Part shown: positions 43,899 to 53,250 of the stretch, piece after piece | Layout: every line of letters begins with the position of its first letter | How positions within the stretch are numbered: the first letter of the stretch is position 1 | DNA from: an uncultured Pseudomonadota bacterium | GTDB taxonomy: Bacteria; Myxococcota_A; UBA796; SXON01 | Reading direction: 5' to 3' | DNA length: 64,000 nucleotides | Assembly (NCBI GenBank): GCA_903875225.1 | Contig: CAIQVJ010000008.1 | Coordinates: forward strand, 43,305 to 107,304 | Program-made: the position numbers and the translations under genes | The notes under the pieces: generated by a model | What the model saw: the letters and a program-made list of their open reading frames with translations, nothing else | Database searches by the model: none | Told to the model about the DNA's origin: nothing

Positions 43899-45887
43899 CT
43901 ACCGGAGCCCGTCCAGTCCGGCCCAACGGCCCACGGGCAGCACCTCGTCCGTTCCTACGGGCGAGAGCGATGGCAGGTCGCGCCGCTCGACCGTGCCGCG
44001 CGCCGTGTTGGCGACCACCAGACGGTCGTTCAGCACGCGAAAGCGGAGCGGTCCGATCTCGCCGGTCTCCTCGACGTAGGGCGGCACTCGCAGGTCGGCC
44101 ACCGCGAGGCGGCCGACCTCTGCGAGCGTGTCCCTTGCGTACACGACCAGGTCGGAACCCTGCTCGGCGACGATCCATCCGCCCCCCGCGGCGCTCACCG
44201 CGACGCTGTCAGGGAGCCTCGCGACCTCGACGAGGTTGGCGTCGAGCGCGCCGGCGCCCACCCAGAGCCGATCCTCGTCCAACACGAGCGGGAACGCGGC
44301 TGTCTCCTCGTCGATGGGCCGGGTGCCGGTGACGGCGCCGCCATCGACCCGGTACACGGTCTGGGACCGGGGCTCGAAGGCGATCACGCCCGTGCCCCCG
44401 AGGGCGGCAGCGGGGAGCACGTCGAAGTGCTGGACCGCCGCCTCCTCCGAGAAGCGTCCCAGGGACACCGGGTCCGCTCCGCCCGTCCAACGCACCGAGC
44501 TGTCGTACCCGTCCGTGTAGACGACGTTGGAACCGTCGATAGCGGCGTTGATCAGTACGTCGTGCGAGGTGCAGAGCCCGTCCTCGCAGGGTGGGAAGAA
44601 GGTGTCGGCCACGTGGGTCTGCGAGAGCACCTCCATGCTCTCGGGGTCGACCGTCCACACGTCCCCGCCCTCCTCGCACGGCACGGTCAGGGCTCCTTCG
44701 AAGGGCAGGGCGACGAGCGGCCAGCCACATACCGCGGCGCTGGCCGTCCGCTCCCCGTCGGGGCTCGTGCGCCAGATCTCGTCGGTGAGGTGACTGCCGA
44801 AGAACAGGTCTCCGTCGTATTCGTCGATGTGGTCGAGGGTGAGCCCCAGGGGCTCGCTGCGAAGGACCTCGGTGCCGTCCGTCGGGTCGATCTTCGACAG
44901 GCGCAGCGCGTCTTCGTTTGCGATCCAGAAGTATTGCCCGTCAAAGGAAAGAAAGTGGATCGTCTTCGAGAGCGTGGTGGTCCAGAGCACGTCGAGGCCG
45001 GGGGTGAGGGCGGTCACGACACCTCCGGCCCCCTCGTAGGCCCCGCTCGCGGGCAGCGCGGCCCCCTGCCGGTTGACGACGTACAACGTGTCGTCCATGC
45101 GCGTGATCGAGAACGTGTCGGAGCCGGTGTGGAGCCTGTCGACCTCGGCGCCGTCTTCGATCACGATCACGTCGCCCGTCTCGCGCTCGGTCACGTAGGC
45201 GCGCCCGTGGTACAGCGCGACGTCCTGCAACGTCTGGTCGCTCGCGTGGAGTTGCCAACGCACCGCGCCTGTGTGGTCGAGCATCGTGACCGTTCCGAGC
45301 GCGATGGTGGCGATGTCGTCGCCGTCCACGGCTGCGGCGCTCGCCCAGTCGTCGAGCGGGACGTTCTCCACGAAGCCCACCCCGTCGTGCCTCGAGATCC
45401 CTGTCCTGTCGGCGATCCACACGCCGTCGTCGGTGACCGTGATGGCCTCGACCATTTCCGGCACACTCACATACGGGAGCCAGGTCTCGTCCGTCAGATC
45501 GTACCGACACACGCGCTCGTCGTCCATGTCTGTGACCCACAGCACGTTGCCGTAAAGGAACAGCCGCGGGAAGAAGGGACGCTCCGCACAGCCGTCGCGC
45601 AGGTCGATCGAGTCGATCCACGCGCCGGTGGTCGAGTCTGCGACCGTGATGAATGGCACATGGAGGTTCGATACGTAGACCCTGCCGGATCCAACGGGCG
45701 CGGCGATCCCGTAGGCCCCGAAGGACGGCGCAGGGGGACCGAGGCGCACGACGCCCGGTAGGCTGTCAGCCGTGTCGGCACCTGTCTCGCCCGGTGCCGG
45801 GCTGTCCTTGGGCCGGCCCCGTGTGCATGCTGTGAGGGCGAGGGCGGGGAGCAGGGTGTACACACAAAGAGCGTATCGCTCGCTCAC
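43899..45887 (-). CDS. Beta-propeller-like lipoprotein
   Basis: The 662-residue protein has a signal with lipobox ALTAC and an Asp/Thr-rich linker. Many short strands with propeller-like spacing follow (GRVYVSNLHVPFITVADS, GNVLWVTDMDDERVCRYD, LYVVNRQGAALPASGAY, DGQYFWIANEDALRLSKID). This suggests a WD40/NHL-like seven- or eight-bladed fold. No enzymatic motif is seen. It starts with GTG, overlapping the patatin stop as GTGA. A surface binding or assembly role is possible. Confidence 0.8.
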   Translation of the reverse strand: MSERYALCVYTLLPALALTACTRGRPKDSPAPGETGADTADSLPGVVRLGPPAPSFGAYGIAAPVGSGRVYVSNLHVPFITVADSTTGAWIDSIDLRDGCAERPFFPRLFLYGNVLWVTDMDDERVCRYDLTDETWLPYVSVPEMVEAITVTDDGVWIADRTGISRHDGVGFVENVPLDDWASAAAVDGDDIATIALGTVTMLDHTGAVRWQLHASDQTLQDVALYHGRAYVTERETGDVIVIEDGAEVDRLHTGSDTFSITRMDDTLYVVNRQGAALPASGAYEGAGGVVTALTPGLDVLWTTTLSKTIHFLSFDGQYFWIANEDALRLSKIDPTDGTEVLRSEPLGLTLDHIDEYDGDLFFGSHLTDEIWRTSPDGERTASAAVCGWPLVALPFEGALTVPCEEGGDVWTVDPESMEVLSQTHVADTFFPPCEDGLCTSHDVLINAAIDGSNVVYTDGYDSSVRWTGGADPVSLGRFSEEAAVQHFDVLPAAALGGTGVIAFEPRSQTVYRVDGGAVTGTRPIDEETAAFPLVLDEDRLWVGAGALDANLVEVARLPDSVAVSAAGGGWIVAEQGSDLVVYARDTLAEVGRLAVADLRVPPYVEETGEIGPLRFRVLNDRLVVANTARGTVERRDLPSLSPVGTDEVLPVGRWAGLDGLR

Positions 45888-47326
45888 ACGCTGTCGAGAA
45901 GCCCGATCCCCGTGTCGAACGCCCGGCCGATGCGAGTGTGGTCGGTGATCATGCAGAGACTCGGCCAGGTGGCGCGTTCGCCCGACCGGATGAACGCCGC
46001 GAGGTCCTCCGGCGTGGGGTTCGCCAGGATCTTCGGGATCAGCCTCGCGTGGAACGTCGGGTGGATGTCGATGTCCCCGCCGTAGTCCTGGCTGGCGAGC
46101 GCATAGGCCCGGTCGGCCAGCTGCTGCAGTGGCCCGCGGAATGCCGCCCGACGTGCCAGATCCGCGGCGGCGATGCCCTGGGTCTTGGCGGCGAAGCCCG
46201 CAGCATCTGCCACGCCCCGCGCCAATCCGAACGCGGGCCCGTGGTGGCGGGCCTTGCGCGCGAAGGGCACCACGTGCGGGTTCGTCTGGCTGACGATGAA
46301 GTGGTTGACGTTGTGCAGGCGGGCGAGGCGCAGCTTTGGAAGATCCTCGTACAACGAGCCATCCACCCAGCGCTCGCTGGGGATGTACGGCACGATGTCT
46401 CCCGCCGCGTTCCGCGCTTCGAGCACGACCGGTGGAAACAGGCCGGGCAGCGCGCTCGAGGCGAGGGCCGCGCGAGCGACCAGGACGTCAGGAGCCGTGA
46501 GGTGGTTGAGCAACCGTGGCTTCTGGCGGGTGCGCGTGGGCGACACCGAGATGTTCAGCGCGCGGCCGCTGCGCGCGAACGCCTCGGCGAACGTGCGGTC
46601 GCCCACGTTGTGGCGGAGCACCTCCAGCAGCCGGTCCGGGTCGAGGAGGGCGCGCTCCCTGCGGGCCCGCGCGAACCCGACTGCGTGCAGCCCGTCGAGC
46701 CGCATCTGCTCGGGGCGATCGAACAGGTCGGCGAGCTCGGCGTCGTTGCGGGAGCACACCCCGGCGGCGATCATCGCCCCGGTGCTTGCCCCCGAGAGGA
46801 TCCGAGGCAGCACCCCGTGCTGAAAGAGCGCCTTCACGACACCGAGGTGATGGAACCCCCAGGTCGCCCCGCCGGAGAGCATCAGGGCCGTCCGACCGAA
46901 CGCGTGGGCGGCCTCGACGAAACGCCGCCGCTTCTCGGTGCGCGAGAGCCCGGGGATGGGCGTGGCGGCGAGCCAGAGCAGCGCGGATTCCACCTCGGAG
47001 AGGTAGTTCGTCACGAGATGCTTGGTGCCCGCGCGGGCCACGCTGTACAGTTCGGCCGCTGCGAGGTCGGCGTGCTGCCGGTAGAGGCTCGCGGTGAGCG
47101 CTTCGGCCAGCGCCATGGCCGCGCCCTCCGAGCGCAGACGCTGGAGCATCGTGAGCTCGGCCCGGAGCAGCGTGGCGTCGTAGAACGGGCTCTCGTCCAC
47201 GGAGCGCCACACGTCCGCGCCCGAGGTGCGGTCGACGGCCTCGGCTGCCTCCAGCCACGCCGCGTAGGTCTCGGCCTCGTGCAGCGCGCGGTTCGCTTCC
47301 CGCTCGGATGGGGTGGGCCAGAGCAC
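45884..47326 (-). CDS. Patatin-like phospholipase
   Basis: The 480-residue protein has an N-terminal DUF3336-like helical region (to about 145) and a patatin domain. The oxyanion loop is SGGATWGFHHLG, the nucleophile Ser181 is in SGASTG and the catalytic Asp322 in RWVDGSLYEDLP. It is a lipid acyl hydrolase of the Ser-Asp dyad type. No signal peptide is present, so it acts in the cytoplasm or at the inner membrane face. Starts with GTG and is coupled to the propeller lipoprotein. Confidence 0.92.
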   Translation of the reverse strand: MLWPTPSEREANRALHEAETYAAWLEAAEAVDRTSGADVWRSVDESPFYDATLLRAELTMLQRLRSEGAAMALAEALTASLYRQHADLAAAELYSVARAGTKHLVTNYLSEVESALLWLAATPIPGLSRTEKRRRFVEAAHAFGRTALMLSGGATWGFHHLGVVKALFQHGVLPRILSGASTGAMIAAGVCSRNDAELADLFDRPEQMRLDGLHAVGFARARRERALLDPDRLLEVLRHNVGDRTFAEAFARSGRALNISVSPTRTRQKPRLLNHLTAPDVLVARAALASSALPGLFPPVVLEARNAAGDIVPYIPSERWVDGSLYEDLPKLRLARLHNVNHFIVSQTNPHVVPFARKARHHGPAFGLARGVADAAGFAAKTQGIAAADLARRAAFRGPLQQLADRAYALASQDYGGDIDIHPTFHARLIPKILANPTPEDLAAFIRSGERATWPSLCMITDHTRIGRAFDTGIGLLDSV

Positions 47327-47332
47327 GTGGAC

Positions 47333-48184
47333 CTACCTGGAGCCGATGGACTGGAGCTCCTCGAAGCCGGGGAGCTGGGAGAGGTCGGCGACGACCGTGA
47401 TCTCGATCCGCCGGTTGGCCGCCTTCTTCTCGGGGGTGGAATTGTCTGCGACAGGGTGGAACTCGCCGTACGAGGCGGCGCTCACCCGATCGGGTGCCAC
47501 GCCTGCTGCCACGAGCGCGCGGACCACCGTGATCGCCCTGGCGCTGGCCAGCTCCCAGTTGCTGGGGAACTGTGCGGTCTTGATGGGATCGTTGTCCGTG
47601 TGCCCCTCCACCTGGTACTTCCGATCGGGGGTGGACCCGAGCACGGCGCCGACGCCGGCGATCGCGGTCTTGCCGGCATCGGAGAGCTCGGCCTTCCCGG
47701 AGGCGAACAGGACGTCTGTCGCCAGCACGACCACCATCCGTCCGTCGATGATCTTGACCGTGAGCTGTCCAGCGTCGATCAGGGTCTTGAAGCGCGCCAT
47801 CAGGTCGCGGTACTGCGCGATGCGCTCCTCCGCCTGTGCCTTTCGCGCCTGCAGCTCTTTCAGCGCCTTCGCCGTCTCGTCCACCGTGGCCTTGAGCCGG
47901 GTCTTGTCCGTGAGCAGCGCCGCCTTCTCCGACGTGAGCGCATCGACCGACGCCTGTGCGGTGTGCAGCTCTGCAGTCCTGGCCGTCACCTGCTCGCCGA
48001 GCACGCGTGCCCCTTCCACCTCGGTGGCGAGCGACTGCTCCAGCGTGGTGACCTTTGCGTCGCGCGCCGCGATCTCGGTCGCGGCGTTGGCCTGCGCCTG
48101 GTCGAGTTGGGTTTGAAGGGCGTCGAATTTCTTCTGGGGGACGCAGCCCGTGGCAAGCAGGAAGGCGATGGCGATTGGGGTCAT
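47333..48184 (-). CDS. OmpA-family lipoprotein with coiled coil
   Basis: The 283-residue protein has a short lipoprotein signal (MTPIAIAFLLATGC), a coiled-coil region (residues 20-145) and a C-terminal OmpA-like peptidoglycan-binding domain. That domain has VLFASGKAELSDAGKTAI, YQVEGHTDNDPIKT and NWELASARAITVVRAL, and ends PEKKAANRRIEITVV. It would link the outer membrane to peptidoglycan. ATG 48184 puts the lipobox at residue 14. The patatin gene follows 6 nt later. Confidence 0.9.
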   Translation of the reverse strand: MTPIAIAFLLATGCVPQKKFDALQTQLDQAQANAATEIAARDAKVTTLEQSLATEVEGARVLGEQVTARTAELHTAQASVDALTSEKAALLTDKTRLKATVDETAKALKELQARKAQAEERIAQYRDLMARFKTLIDAGQLTVKIIDGRMVVVLATDVLFASGKAELSDAGKTAIAGVGAVLGSTPDRKYQVEGHTDNDPIKTAQFPSNWELASARAITVVRALVAAGVAPDRVSAASYGEFHPVADNSTPEKKAANRRIEITVVADLSQLPGFEELQSIGSR

Positions 48185-48282
48185 GTAGCGGTCTAACGCG
48201 GGGGACCACCTCGCGCGCGGTCGGTCTGCGTTGTGCGCCTTCACCCCGCACACACGTTAGCCTTGGGTCGGCCGGTGCTCCG

Positions 48283-49794
48283 TTGTCCAGATCCCGCTTC
48301 TTCGCCCCCCCGGCCGCTGCAGCGGTGTTCGTGGTGTGCACGGCCGCCGGTGGCTGCAACCCGCAGGGCCGCGGGGCGAACCCGGCGCCCGCGTCGGGCC
48401 CGCCGTCGGTCATCCTCGTGTCGATCGACACCTTGCGAGCCGATCGCCTGGCCGCCTACGGCAACCCCGAGGGCCTGACGCCGAACCTCGATGCGTTTGC
48501 CAGGGAAGCCGTGGTGTTCGACAGCGCGTACAGCCAGGCCGCGCAGACCGCGCCCTCCCACGGGAGCATCTTCAGCAGCCGGTACCCCGCAGAACAGACG
48601 ACCATCGAGAACCTCACCCTGTTCGATCCGGCGCGGGCAACCCTCGCGGAGATGCTCGACATCTACGGCTACCAGACGGCGGGCTTCGTGAGTGGGGGGG
48701 ACCTCTCCCCGTACCGTCACCTCAACCGGGGGTTTGCAACGTACCAGTCGGTGGTCGACTTTGGAAGCCTGTACCACACGACCCCCAGGGCGCTGGAGTG
48801 GCTCGACGGGATCGACAAGGAGAAGCCGTTCTTCCTGTTCGTCCACGGCTACGATACCCACTCCAGCTATCTCAAGCCCACCCCCTACGGGTACCTCCAC
48901 ACCGACGCGAACTTTCGGGGCCCCGGCAAGAGCGCGGTCCGCACTGCGACAGAGCGCATCGTCGACGGTCAGCTGTTCCCCAATGCAAACCGCCTCATCG
49001 ACTTCGAGGTCGAGCTCCTCCGCCCGCGTGATCCCGCGAACAACGAGATGATCTCGAGCGCGATGCTCGCCGGCGAGGCGCGCATCGCTGTCAACGACGC
49101 GGACATCGCCCACGTCCGCGCGGTCTACGACGGTGCTGTCTCCTACGGAGATGCGATGTTCGGCACCTTCATGGCAGGCCTCGAACAGCGGAAGATCCTC
49201 GATCATGCCGTGATCATCGTGATGTCCGACCACGGCGAGCAGCTCGGTGAGCGGGGGATGTTCGGGCATTGCTGCGGGATCGACGACGAGGAGACCCACA
49301 CCGTGCTCATGATGCGGCTGCCGAAGGGCGAGGGCGGTGGCCGCCACGTAGGGGGGTTCGTCGAGATGCTCGACATCCTACCCACCGTGGCAGATCTCGT
49401 GGGAGCCACACCGCCGGCCGGCATCGACGGGCGCTCGGTCTACCCCGCGCTGATGGGAGCCCCGGCCACCCAACGGGAATTCGCGCACGCGGAGGGAAGC
49501 CAGCTCTCCCGGCTCGTGAGCGTGCGGGGAGCCGCCGGGCGCCTCACCTGGTCCGGGCTCTCGGTGCAGTCCCCCGAGTTCGCCGATGTCGTGGCGGCCG
49601 CGCGGATCGATGGCCCGGGCTTCAACCCCACTCCGGCGGACCTCCCCGTGGCCGAGAAGCGCGAGCTTCGGGACGAGATGGTGCGATGGGCGCGGGCGCT
49701 CGACCCGCCACCGGGCCCGGCGGGGCCGCCGCAGCTCCCGGCTGCGCTGCGCCAGTCGCTGCGTGAGCACGGCTACTTCGAGGTCGCGCCGTGA
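48283..49794 (+). CDS. Sulfatase-fold (alkaline phosphatase superfamily) lipoprotein
   Basis: The 503-residue protein starts at TTG 48283 with a lipoprotein signal (AAGGC, Cys25). The sulfatase fold is clear from ILVSIDTLRADRLAAYG (metal Asp49), FFLFVHGYDTHSSYLKP and IIVMSDHGEQLGERGMFGH. The usual nucleophile motif Cys/Ser-x-Pro-x-Arg is replaced by TAPSHGS with Thr89, so the formylglycine conversion cannot occur. Such Thr-type members are phosphodiesterases or phosphotransferases rather than classical sulfatases. The start codon is uncertain. It is coupled by GTGA to the EF-hand lipoprotein. Confidence 0.85.
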   Translation: MSRSRFFAPPAAAAVFVVCTAAGGCNPQGRGANPAPASGPPSVILVSIDTLRADRLAAYGNPEGLTPNLDAFAREAVVFDSAYSQAAQTAPSHGSIFSSRYPAEQTTIENLTLFDPARATLAEMLDIYGYQTAGFVSGGDLSPYRHLNRGFATYQSVVDFGSLYHTTPRALEWLDGIDKEKPFFLFVHGYDTHSSYLKPTPYGYLHTDANFRGPGKSAVRTATERIVDGQLFPNANRLIDFEVELLRPRDPANNEMISSAMLAGEARIAVNDADIAHVRAVYDGAVSYGDAMFGTFMAGLEQRKILDHAVIIVMSDHGEQLGERGMFGHCCGIDDEETHTVLMMRLPKGEGGGRHVGGFVEMLDILPTVADLVGATPPAGIDGRSVYPALMGAPATQREFAHAEGSQLSRLVSVRGAAGRLTWSGLSVQSPEFADVVAAARIDGPGFNPTPADLPVAEKRELRDEMVRWARALDPPPGPAGPPQLPAALRQSLREHGYFEVAP

Positions 49795-50657
49795 TCGCAG
49801 CGCTCCTGTTGCTCGCGTGCGCGGCCCCCGCCGGCCCCAGGTGGACGATCGACGGCGCGATCGCACCGGCGCGGGAGAAGGTCGACACCAACCACGACGG
49901 CAAGGTCACCCCCGACGAGTACGAGCGCGTCGCCTTCTCCGCGCCGGACTTCGAGCACGTGGACACCGATCAGGATGGGGACATCTCGCTCGCAGAGATG
50001 CGGGTGCTCGTGTTCTCCACCGATCCCTCGCACTTTTTCGAGAAGCCCAAGGTGCGTGTGCCGGGGCATGCGAAACAGGAGGCCGAGGAGCTGGACGCCC
50101 AGGCCAACGCCCGGCCACCGCAGCGGGAGCCCAACGGGCAGGTGGACGGCGGGCAGCCGGACGCCGGGCCGCCTGATGGCGGACAGGCCGCTGGGCCGGG
50201 GCCCGGGGGGGCGGAGCGGGTGGGCCGTGGGCCCGGTGGACCGGGGGGGGCCGGTGGTCCGGGCGGTCCAGGTGGGGGCGGTCCAGGTGGTCCAGGCGCG
50301 GGCGGTCCGGGTGGGGTGGGTGGACCCGGTGGCCCGGGCGGTGGTGGCGGGCCCGGTCAGCCCCCCGCGGGCGGCCCGCCTGCAGCGATGGGCAATGGCC
50401 CCGTCCACCCGTCCAGGCCCGGGCCGAAGCCCCGCCCGGACACCTACTACGTGCTCCTGGTGCTGCGCGCGGAGGTGATCTCCGTAGATCCCGAAGCAAA
50501 CGTCCCCACGCTGGAGGAGCTCCGTCAGATCGGGATCAGCCAGCCCCTGGACGCTCCGGCGACCGTCGCCGCGCTCGGCAGGCTCGAGGACGCCGCCACG
50601 GCGCTGCACCTCGATTTTCCGGCGTCTTTGCGCCGGGAGAAGCCCCTGGGGCCCTGA
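49791..50657 (+). CDS. EF-hand lipoprotein with Gly/Pro-rich low-complexity region
   Basis: The 288-residue protein begins MIAALLLLAC, a short uncharged lipoprotein signal. Two EF-hand loops follow (DTNHDGKVTPDEY and DTDQDGDISLAEM). Residues 115-205 are a Gly-Pro-Gly-rich collagen-like stretch. The C-terminal 80 residues are folded-looking (YYVLLVLRAEVISVDPEANV) but of no known family. Calcium binding is likely. It begins at the GTGA overlap with the sulfatase-fold gene. Confidence 0.8.
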   Translation: MIAALLLLACAAPAGPRWTIDGAIAPAREKVDTNHDGKVTPDEYERVAFSAPDFEHVDTDQDGDISLAEMRVLVFSTDPSHFFEKPKVRVPGHAKQEAEELDAQANARPPQREPNGQVDGGQPDAGPPDGGQAAGPGPGGAERVGRGPGGPGGAGGPGGPGGGGPGGPGAGGPGGVGGPGGPGGGGGPGQPPAGGPPAAMGNGPVHPSRPGPKPRPDTYYVLLVLRAEVISVDPEANVPTLEELRQIGISQPLDAPATVAALGRLEDAATALHLDFPASLRREKPLGP

Positions 50658-50676
50658 CGCCGGGGTAGGTGGCGCG

Positions 50677-51051
50677 ATGCGCTCCACCAATGTCCTCGGC
50701 GGCCCCCTCGCGCCCTGCTCGCTCAGTCCGCGCACCGGTTGGTTCCGCGATGGCTGCTGCCGTCATGACGCCCGCGACGCCGGCCAGCACACCGTCTGCA
50801 TCGTTGCGACGGCCGATTTCCTCGCCTTTTCTGCCTCCCGGGGCAACGACCTGTCCACCCCGATGCCGGAGCACGGATTTTCCGGGTTGAAGGAGGGAGA
50901 CCGCTGGTGCCTCTGCGCATCGCGCTGGCTTGAGGCGTACCAGGCCGGTCAGGCGCCGCCCGTGGTGCTGGCCAACACTGCGGTCGAGGCGCTGGGCGTC
51001 GTGTCCCTGGACGCACTGCTGGAGCATGCGACGGACCTCGGCCAGGCCTGA
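50677..51051 (+). CDS. DUF2237 family protein
   Basis: The 124-residue protein closely matches the DUF2237 pattern: NVLGGPLAPCSLSPRTGWFR, DGCCRHDARDAGQHTVC, FSASRGNDLSTPMPEHGFSG and GDRWCLCASRWLEAYQAG. The family is small, Cys-rich and of unknown function. There is no signal peptide. It follows the EF-hand lipoprotein by 19 nt on the same strand and may share its transcript. Confidence 0.93.
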   Translation: MRSTNVLGGPLAPCSLSPRTGWFRDGCCRHDARDAGQHTVCIVATADFLAFSASRGNDLSTPMPEHGFSGLKEGDRWCLCASRWLEAYQAGQAPPVVLANTAVEALGVVSLDALLEHATDLGQA

Positions 51052-51067
51052 TCCGGCAGCGCGCTGG

Positions 51068-51403
51068 TCAAACCCCGCCGCACGTGAAGCTGTACACCGA
51101 CAAGGTCCCGCCCTCCGCGGTCGTGCACCGGGTGGCGGGCGTATGCTGGCAGGGGTGACCGGCGGCTTCGCACGTGGCGCACAGGTCGTCGACATCTCCC
51201 TTCTGGACCATGATCACGGCGATCTCGTCGCAGGGCCGGCCCGGGTCGGGGTCGTCCACGCACGACACGCCCACGGCGTCGGGGTCCGTCGACGGCGTGA
51301 GCTGGTCGCAGAAGGCTTCCGGGCTGGCCGGCAGCGCGGTTTCCGAGTCGGCGGGGGTGGATTCCGTCCCGCCCGCACACGCCAACAACAGGGCGAGCAT
51401 CAT
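51068..51403 (-). CDS. Small Cys-rich lipoprotein
   Basis: The 111-residue protein starts MMLALLLACAGG, a short uncharged lipoprotein signal. A Thr/Ser/Asp-rich linker and a domain with eight Cys residues follow (AFCDQL, VSCVDDPDPGRPCDE, DLCATCEAAGHPCQH, TRCTT). Disulfide bonding and a surface location are likely. No family is recognised. ATG 51400 is an alternative start one codon in. Confidence 0.65.
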   Translation of the reverse strand: MMLALLLACAGGTESTPADSETALPASPEAFCDQLTPSTDPDAVGVSCVDDPDPGRPCDEIAVIMVQKGDVDDLCATCEAAGHPCQHTPATRCTTAEGGTLSVYSFTCGGV

Positions 51404-51464
51404 CGACGCTGCGGCCCCGGGCCACCGGGTCGGGGTCCGCGGGGGCTGAACCCTGGCTCGCCCA

Positions 51465-51474
51465 CCCTCGAGGG
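51465..51474. promoter_or_regulatory. Perfect 10-bp palindrome CCCTCGAGGG
   Basis: It lies about 60 nt upstream of the small Cys-rich lipoprotein gene in a 127-nt non-coding spacer. It could be an operator, but in GC-rich DNA such palindromes also arise by chance. Confidence 0.25.
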
Positions 51475-51530
51475 CAGAAGCTCAGCCTCCTCCGCCACTC
51501 CACAACCCGGACACACCAGCTGGGCAACGC

Positions 51531-52265
51531 TCACGGATGCCACGCCGGCTTTTTCATGCCGGGGATCTTGTCGAACCCGAACGGATCGCCCCCCGGGGTA
51601 GGCTCCAGCTCGGCCGGGCCGCGGACACCCTCGGCCTCTGAGGCTCCGGGCGTGTCGTACCGTTCGGACACCGAGATGTACTCCCCACCCGCCTTCAGGA
51701 TCGCCACGTGGATGGAGAGGTCGGTGAACCGCCAGTCGGCGGACCAGTGGGCCATCGTCCCCCCGAACCGGGTGGCGTCGGGGGTGCCTCCCGAACGCAC
51801 CGGGTCACCAAAGGTGGTGCTCAACGTTGCGAGGCTGGCGTTGTAGTCGGCCACGGCGTCAGCCGGCAGGCTGAAGCGGCGGGTGATGGAGAGGTGGGTG
51901 AGCGGAGAGCCGTCGCCCCGGGACAGGAGCACGCTGGAGAGCTGGCCGCCACCCAGGACCGGGTGCTCGGGCAGCGTGGTGGCAGTGAGCCCCGAGGCCT
52001 CCGGCGTACACTCGTTGCGCAGCGTGGCGCGGCGAGGGGACTCCGCCTGTGGGCAGGTGAGCTTGTGCGCGGCGAGCCAGGCGTCGATGCCTGCGGCGTC
52101 GGTGCCGCCCATGTTCAGACCGTAGACCGTGGTGGTGGCCGCCGCGCGCGAGGCGATCATCCCGCCGGAGACGGGTGCGGCAGGTGCGGCGACACCCGGA
52201 GCGGGCTTTTCGCCGCAGCCGTTGCAGGCGGAGAGGAGCAGGGTGAGGACGATTGCTGGGCGCAT
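51531..52265 (-). CDS. Lipoprotein of unknown function
   Basis: The 244-residue protein has the lipobox LLLSAC (Cys14) and a Pro/Ala-rich linker. A mixed alpha/beta domain with two conserved-looking Cys (HKLTCPQAESP, RNECTPEA) and strands (SVLLSRGDGSPLTHLSITR, DLSIHVAILKAGGEYISVS) follows. I do not recognise it. It ends PTPGGDPFGFDKIPGMKKP. It is co-directional with the membrane coiled-coil gene upstream. Confidence 0.7.
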   Translation of the reverse strand: MRPAIVLTLLLSACNGCGEKPAPGVAAPAAPVSGGMIASRAAATTTVYGLNMGGTDAAGIDAWLAAHKLTCPQAESPRRATLRNECTPEASGLTATTLPEHPVLGGGQLSSVLLSRGDGSPLTHLSITRRFSLPADAVADYNASLATLSTTFGDPVRSGGTPDATRFGGTMAHWSADWRFTDLSIHVAILKAGGEYISVSERYDTPGASEAEGVRGPAELEPTPGGDPFGFDKIPGMKKPAWHP

Positions 52266-52285
52266 CCGCGGTCGTTAGCTCGGAG

Positions 52286-53224
52286 TCACAGGCTCTGCAC
52301 CTCGAGCAGGGCGCGCAGGCGGGAGTCGGCATCTGCGGTCTCGGCGGCGAGCTGATCCAGCCGGGCGGAAAAGCCGGAGATCTCGGTCTCGGCGGCCGCA
52401 AGCGCCTCCCCTGCCGCTGCGGAGCCTGCTGCGAGCCGGGCGGTGCGGTCCGAGAGGGCACGTCGGATCGCGGTCATGCGGAGCTCCCGCAGGAGCTCCT
52501 CCGTGCGCTCCAGGGTCGCCTCCAGCTCGCCCCGCATCGCCTCGAGCCCGTCGCGCTGTCGCTGCTCGCTCTCCAGCAGGTTTGTGAGCCTGTCCGTCTC
52601 GGCGTCCTGCACCGGTCGACCCATCTGCTGGTTCAGTCGCGCGATCTCGCGGCGGGTGCCCTCGATCTCCGTGGCACGCGCCCGCAGGCCGGCCTCTGCC
52701 TGGTCGATCTCCGCCAGTCGGGCCCGGAGCAGCGCGCAGTGCGGGATGTGCTCGACCACCGCACCATCCAGCACGGTGACGAACGACCGCTGGAGCAGTC
52801 GCCGCACGAGCGTCACCATTCGGGCGCCATCCTCGGACGGCCCCTCTGGTTCGTAGCCCGGGCTCGAGAGGGGCTGGCGGGAGAGCGGGTAGAGCAGCGG
52901 CCCGAGGCCCAGGAAGCACAGGATGCCGCTGTTGCCCTGCCACAGTTGACCCAGGATGAACAGCACCGCCACGCCCATCGCGAGGAGGACTGCGGGGTTC
53001 TTCAGCCAGCCCCCCCACTGGGTGAGCACCGGTGGGAGCGGCCTGGGCTTGCCCCACGCCGCGAGCGTGCGGCGAAGTTCCTTGAGGATCCGCCCCTCCT
53101 CGCTGTCGTCGGAGGCCTTGGCCATCCGGTCCAGCAGCCCGCCCTTCGCGAGCGCCTCGATCCACGCCTGTCGGGGTGAACTCTCCGTCAGTCGGGAGAG
53201 GGCCTGGTCATCGAGGACGATCAT
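52286..53224 (-). CDS. Membrane protein with long coiled coil
   Basis: The 312-residue protein has an N-terminal helical part, two close hydrophobic segments (NPAVLLAMGVAVLFILGQLW, GILCFLGLGPLLYPL) and then a long Glu/Arg-rich coiled coil to the C-terminus. With both segments crossing the membrane the coil would face the cytoplasm. No family is recognised. It follows the kinase gene by 26 nt on the same strand, so it may be a substrate or partner of that kinase. Confidence 0.7.
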   Translation of the reverse strand: MIVLDDQALSRLTESSPRQAWIEALAKGGLLDRMAKASDDSEEGRILKELRRTLAAWGKPRPLPPVLTQWGGWLKNPAVLLAMGVAVLFILGQLWQGNSGILCFLGLGPLLYPLSRQPLSSPGYEPEGPSEDGARMVTLVRRLLQRSFVTVLDGAVVEHIPHCALLRARLAEIDQAEAGLRARATEIEGTRREIARLNQQMGRPVQDAETDRLTNLLESEQRQRDGLEAMRGELEATLERTEELLRELRMTAIRRALSDRTARLAAGSAAAGEALAAAETEISGFSARLDQLAAETADADSRLRALLEVQSL

Positions 53225-53250
53225 CGTCGATGGGGAGTCGTGCCTCTCGG

